A stretch of 7,631 nucleotides of DNA from Candidatus Bathyarchaeota archaeon (GTDB lineage: Archaea; Thermoproteota; Bathyarchaeia; EX4484-135): assembly GCA_011040545.1 (NCBI GenBank), contig DQYM01000083.1:1-7631 (forward strand). The letters are read 5' to 3'. Below are positions 4,836 to 7,631 of the stretch, in pieces (within the stretch, counting starts at the first letter, position 1; the number at the start of each line of letters is the position of its first letter). Position numbers and translations under genes: made by a program. The notes below the pieces were generated by a model, which worked only from the letters and a program-made list of their open reading frames with translations, ran no database searches and had not been told where the DNA came from.

Positions 4836-6884
4836 ATGTCAAGGAGAATAGCGATAGCCACCCTCCTCGTGCTTCTCACGGCCATCTTGGCCATACCGCT
4901 CACCCTCAATGCGTACGCCATAACGCCTGAGCAGCCAGTGAAGCGTGGTGGTACCCTGCGGGTAGCCGTCCTAGATGACGTCAAGAGCCTAAACCCGATC
5001 TACGCCATGTCGGTATGGGATTGGGCCGTGTTGGGCATGATATACGAGGGCCTAGTAACCATAGACCCCGATACGCTTGAGCCCATACCCTGGATAGCCG
5101 AGAGGTGGGAGATGTACGGTGGCGACCCAACGCACTGGGTATGGTACATAAAGTCTGGCATAAAGTGGCACGATGGTGAAGAAGTAGATGCCTACGATGT
5201 AGCCTTCACGTATTTCTTCTTCAGGTCTGGCTACTTCGGGCGGTACCTATCCTATGCGGAGTACGTGAAGGACGTCTGGGTTGAGCCCCCGAACAAGGTG
5301 CACGTGGTCCTCTACAAGACGTACGCCCCATTCGTCCGCTACCTAGGTGCCTCCCCACTGCTCCCAGAGCACATCTGGGGGCCAGCCTTCGTTGAGGGCT
5401 ACGACCTAGCCGAGCACGATGCGCCCAAGTACTACTACGAGGGCCTCTACGGTGAGAAGGACCCCTGGGGCAGGAACCCACAGATATGGAAGATAAAGCA
5501 CGATAAGCTATCTGGCATGTTCATGCCAGATCCAACCATGATTGGCTGTGGCCCATTTAAGTGGGGCATGAGGGTCCCAGGCCAGTACATAAGCTTTGAG
5601 GCCTTTGAGGACTACCACATGACCACGACGGTTAATGGCGAGGTAAGAGAGTACATGAGGCCAAACGTTGATAGGGTGCTGTTCATCATAATAACAAACC
5701 CAGCAGCCCAGCTGCTCGCCCTACAGAGGGGCGAGGTAGATATGATAAGCTGGCCACTCCTGCCATCTGACGCTGAGGCCGTGGAGGGCTACCCGAACAT
5801 AAAGCTCCAGGTAACAGATGATGTTGGCTACTTCCACCTCACGTTCTGCATGAGGAAGGGCCCGTACTGCGATAGGGTGAACTTCCCGTGGGAAGGTGGG
5901 CCAGGCGCCCCAGCTGGCTACACGCCAGAGGCTGCCCTAGCGCTTAGGAGGGCGCTATGCGCTATAACGGACAAAAAGAGGATAGTAGATGAGTTCCTAC
6001 TTGGCTATGGCTACGTGGGCTTTGGGCCAGTACCAAGGGTTGAGGTGAAGGGGAAGGTATGGAAGTGGTATCACCCAGGATTTGAGAATGGCTCCCTCCT
6101 TGAGGAGTACTGGTGGATAGATCCAAACATACCATTTGAGGAGAAGCTAAGCAGGGCAAAGCAAATGCTGCTTGATGCTGGCTTCAAGGACACGGATGGC
6201 AACGGCAAGATAGACTCCTGGGAGAACCCAGTAACGCACGTTAGGGTAAGGCTCCCACCATCAGCTACCGTGCTTGCGCCAAGCTACGACCCAATAAGGA
6301 TACAGGCGTGCATAATGGTCTGCAAGGACTACGAGAAGCTCCTAGACATAGACTTCATACCGCAGATAACCGAGTTCCACCACATAACCATAGTAACTAG
6401 CGTAGATCACGATTACGACCTCGTCATACTGGGCTGGTCGCTTGGCCTAGATCCAGCCTACCTAAAGGGCCTATTCCACTCAGATGAGGCAAGGCCGTAC
6501 GGTGGCAACATGGCTGGCTACAAGAGCGATGAGTACGATCACTGGTCATCGCTGGTAGTTGAGGAGCTAGATGAGGAGAAGCGCCTACAGGCCGTTTACA
6601 AGTGCCAGGAGATAATAGTGAGGGATGTGCCCAGCATCATACTCTACTACAGGCGTGCACCATATGCCTATAGGACGGATACAATTGACAACGTCTTTGA
6701 AATGCCACTCTACGGCCCAGTTAATAGCTGGACGCTGCTCTGTAGCTACAAGCCTGAGGTCGTGGCCTGGAGGCCACCCTGGCCCTTCTACTGGCCAGCA
6801 GCTGGCATGGCCATGGCCGTGGGCGTGGCCCTCACGGTGGCTGCCATCTGGCTGCTCAGGCGCATGGTCCTGAGGGCCAGCTGA
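4836..6884 (+). CDS. ABC transporter substrate-binding protein, family 5 (oligopeptide/oligosaccharide class), membrane-anchored
   Basis: This 682-residue protein is the extracellular receptor of a Dpp/Opp-class ABC importer. A signal peptide (1-28, ending NAYA) precedes the SBP_bac_5 fold. Typical elements are KRGGTLRVAV (36-45), SLNPIY, IYEGLVTIDPDTLEPIPWIA (69-88), the WHDGEEVDAYDVAFTYFF stretch (111-128), LLALQRGEVDM (293-303), ALALRRALCAITDKKRI (367-383) and DYDLVILGWSLGLDP (526-540). A DTDGNGKID loop at 452-460 could bind calcium. No lipobox cysteine follows the signal peptide; a C-terminal membrane helix (about 654-674, followed by RR) anchors the protein instead, as is common in crenarchaea. 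Eight cysteines occur in the mature part (238, 338, 345, 375, 492, 496, 590, 636), compatible with disulfides. The bound ligand cannot be read from the sequence: peptides or sugars are both known for this class. The GTG at 4827 would add three residues but lies in the ribosome binding site. A DppB-type permease follows after 73 bases. Confidence 0.93.
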   Translation: MSRRIAIATLLVLLTAILAIPLTLNAYAITPEQPVKRGGTLRVAVLDDVKSLNPIYAMSVWDWAVLGMIYEGLVTIDPDTLEPIPWIAERWEMYGGDPTHWVWYIKSGIKWHDGEEVDAYDVAFTYFFFRSGYFGRYLSYAEYVKDVWVEPPNKVHVVLYKTYAPFVRYLGASPLLPEHIWGPAFVEGYDLAEHDAPKYYYEGLYGEKDPWGRNPQIWKIKHDKLSGMFMPDPTMIGCGPFKWGMRVPGQYISFEAFEDYHMTTTVNGEVREYMRPNVDRVLFIIITNPAAQLLALQRGEVDMISWPLLPSDAEAVEGYPNIKLQVTDDVGYFHLTFCMRKGPYCDRVNFPWEGGPGAPAGYTPEAALALRRALCAITDKKRIVDEFLLGYGYVGFGPVPRVEVKGKVWKWYHPGFENGSLLEEYWWIDPNIPFEEKLSRAKQMLLDAGFKDTDGNGKIDSWENPVTHVRVRLPPSATVLAPSYDPIRIQACIMVCKDYEKLLDIDFIPQITEFHHITIVTSVDHDYDLVILGWSLGLDPAYLKGLFHSDEARPYGGNMAGYKSDEYDHWSSLVVEELDEEKRLQAVYKCQEIIVRDVPSIILYYRRAPYAYRTDTIDNVFEMPLYGPVNSWTLLCSYKPEVVAWRPPWPFYWPAAGMAMAVGVALTVAAIWLLRRMVLRAS

Positions 6885-6901
6885 GCCCATCAAGCCCATT
6901 A

Positions 6902-6906
6902 TTTTT
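6902..6906 (+). terminator. Possible weak T-run terminator between binding protein and permease genes
   Basis: A run of five T residues followed by CTCTC starts 17 bases after the TGA stop at 6882-6884. It could end or thin out transcription after the binding-protein gene, which would help to make the receptor in excess over the membrane subunits. It is short, and read-through is likely. Confidence 0.35.
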
Positions 6907-6911
6907 CTCTC

Positions 6912-6923
6912 GCAAGACTTATA
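6912..6923 (+). promoter_or_regulatory. Putative promoter of the permease gene
   Basis: CTTATA (6918-6923), preceded by purine-rich GCAAGA (6912-6917), resembles a BRE plus TATA box. Transcription would start near 6946, directly at the GGTGA ribosome binding site (6947-6951). The layout resembles the promoters of the two genes upstream. It suggests that the permease can be transcribed on its own as well as by read-through. Confidence 0.55.
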
Positions 6924-6946
6924 CGGAGAGACCATCATGCTCCATT

Positions 6947-6951
6947 GGTGA
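6947..6951 (+). promoter_or_regulatory. Ribosome binding site for the GTG start of the permease
   Basis: GGTGA ends six bases before the GTG at 6958-6960. Its last three bases form an in-frame TGA, so no start further upstream is possible. The GTG is the first start codon after it, and the protein then begins with the usual short basic N-terminus of DppB proteins. Confidence 0.8.
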
Positions 6952-6957
6952 GAAGGC

Positions 6958-7631
6958 GTGGCATTAAGGGATTACCTGCTCAGGAGAGCAGCGACGACGG
7001 CCCTTACGTTCGTCCTGGTCATGGTAACGAACTTCGTGATATTCAGGCTGATGCCTGGCGACCCAACGCTCATGTACCTTCAGGGCGTCCCCCCCGAGCT
7101 GAGGGTTGAGTTCGAGAAGGTGATGAGGCACCAGCTCGGCCTGGACAGGCCATTGCACGAGCAGTTCCTCGTATACATCTACAACTGCTTTACCTTCCAG
7201 TTCGGCAAGTCATTCCTGTACATGAGGCCTGTGGTAGACATCATAGCCGAGCGCCTGCCCACCACCCTCCTCCTGCTCCTGCCTGCCACGGCTATATCCA
7301 TATTCGTGGGCATGAGGTTAGGTGCTGAGGCAGCCTGGAGGCGTGGCAGCAAGCTCGATGTAGCACTGCTCTCGCTCTCGCTGTTCTTCTTCTCCATGCC
7401 GATCTACTGGCTCGGCATGCTGATGATATACGCCTTCGCTGGCTCAGGCTGGTTCCCACCTGGGGGCGTGATCAGCAATGAGTTCTGGGACAGTAGGTTC
7501 GCCGAGGCAGGCCTCCACCCGCAGAACTTCTTCGAGCAGCTCGCTGCCATGTTCATGCTTGACCCAGCTGGCGCCATAGTGGATATAGTGTGGCACCTCG
7601 TCCTGCCCGTTGCCACGCTCGTGCTCTACAC
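6958..7631 (+). CDS. ABC transporter permease, DppB/OppB type (3' end outside window)
   Basis: The reading frame starts at GTG 6958 and stays open to the window edge, giving 224 residues of a protein that is usually 310-350 long. It is one of the two membrane subunits of the importer served by the preceding binding protein. The N-terminus (MALRDYLLRRAATTALTFVL) runs into membrane helix 1 and the family mark FRLMPGDP (29-36). LGLDRPLHEQFLVYI (60-74) and FGKSF (82-86) follow. The membrane core begins with ERLPTTLLLLLPATAISIF (98-116), then LGAEAAWRRGSKLD (121-134), a helix with SMPIYWLGML (146-155), GWFPPGG (164-170), and the start of another helix at HLVLPVATLVLY (213-224). The EAA loop that contacts the ATPase would lie beyond the window. 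None of its 35 leucines is coded by CTA, a codon common in the neighbouring genes. A second permease (DppC) and ATPases are expected downstream. Confidence 0.94.
   Translation, partial: MALRDYLLRRAATTALTFVLVMVTNFVIFRLMPGDPTLMYLQGVPPELRVEFEKVMRHQLGLDRPLHEQFLVYIYNCFTFQFGKSFLYMRPVVDIIAERLPTTLLLLLPATAISIFVGMRLGAEAAWRRGSKLDVALLSLSLFFFSMPIYWLGMLMIYAFAGSGWFPPGGVISNEFWDSRFAEAGLHPQNFFEQLAAMFMLDPAGAIVDIVWHLVLPVATLVLY

Noticed and set aside
6169..6222. DTDGNGKID loop as a sign of a fused dockerin domain
   Set aside because: A single loop of this type after an AGF motif is common within family 5 binding proteins; there is no second loop or dockerin helix.
6585..6938. 117-codon open frame on the minus strand over the end of the binding-protein gene
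   Set aside because: It lies opposite a strongly conserved coding sequence, has no protein-like domain pattern, and has no convincing promoter or ribosome binding site.
6937..6951. Four-codon ATG frame (MLHW, stop) in front of the permease, ending in its ribosome binding site
   Set aside because: It could look like a leader peptide, but the predicted transcript starts near 6946, after its ATG, and nothing in it suggests attenuation. Chance is the simpler explanation.

Overview
The window looks like chromosomal DNA of a thermophilic or hyperthermophilic archaeon, most likely Thermoproteota (crenarchaeal). I cannot name the genus. The signs are AT-rich TATA-type promoter elements (CTTATA, CTTAAAAT), GGTGA ribosome binding sites, GTG and TTG starts, and heavy use of AGG, ATA and CTA codons. 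Both secreted proteins pair a plain signal peptide (no lipobox) with a C-terminal membrane anchor, and the large surface protein carries many N-glycosylation sequons.

Layout. Positions 2-232 (+) hold the 3' end of a gene of unknown function, whose last 24 bases overlap convergently with the next gene. Positions 209-1402 (-) encode a GT-B glycosyltransferase of the MurG/UDP-glucuronosyltransferase-like type. A 62-bp divergent spacer (1403-1464) holds one palindromic TATA box that could serve both directions. Positions 1465-4734 (+) encode a 1089-residue surface protein: signal peptide, five FG-GAP/VCBS repeats, a helical region, a transglutaminase-like cysteine catalytic domain (Cys642, His670, Asp686), a carboxypeptidase-regulatory-like beta domain, an Ig-like domain and a C-terminal transmembrane anchor. 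After a T-rich terminator and a promoter comes the family 5 (oligopeptide/oligosaccharide class) ABC substrate-binding protein at 4836-6884 (+). From 6958 the window runs off the end in a DppB/OppB-type permease, which is open at the 3' edge.

Working together. The substrate-binding protein and permease are the start of an ABC importer of the Dpp/Opp class. The second permease and the ATPases are expected downstream. The large surface protein lies just upstream on the same strand but seems to have its own promoter and terminator. If its catalytic domain acts as a cysteine peptidase or amidase, as has been proposed for many archaeal transglutaminase homologues, it could release substrates outside the cell for the importer. 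This link is an inference from position only. The divergent glycosyltransferase could contribute to surface glycosylation, also an inference. I saw no mobile element, CRISPR array, tRNA or rRNA.
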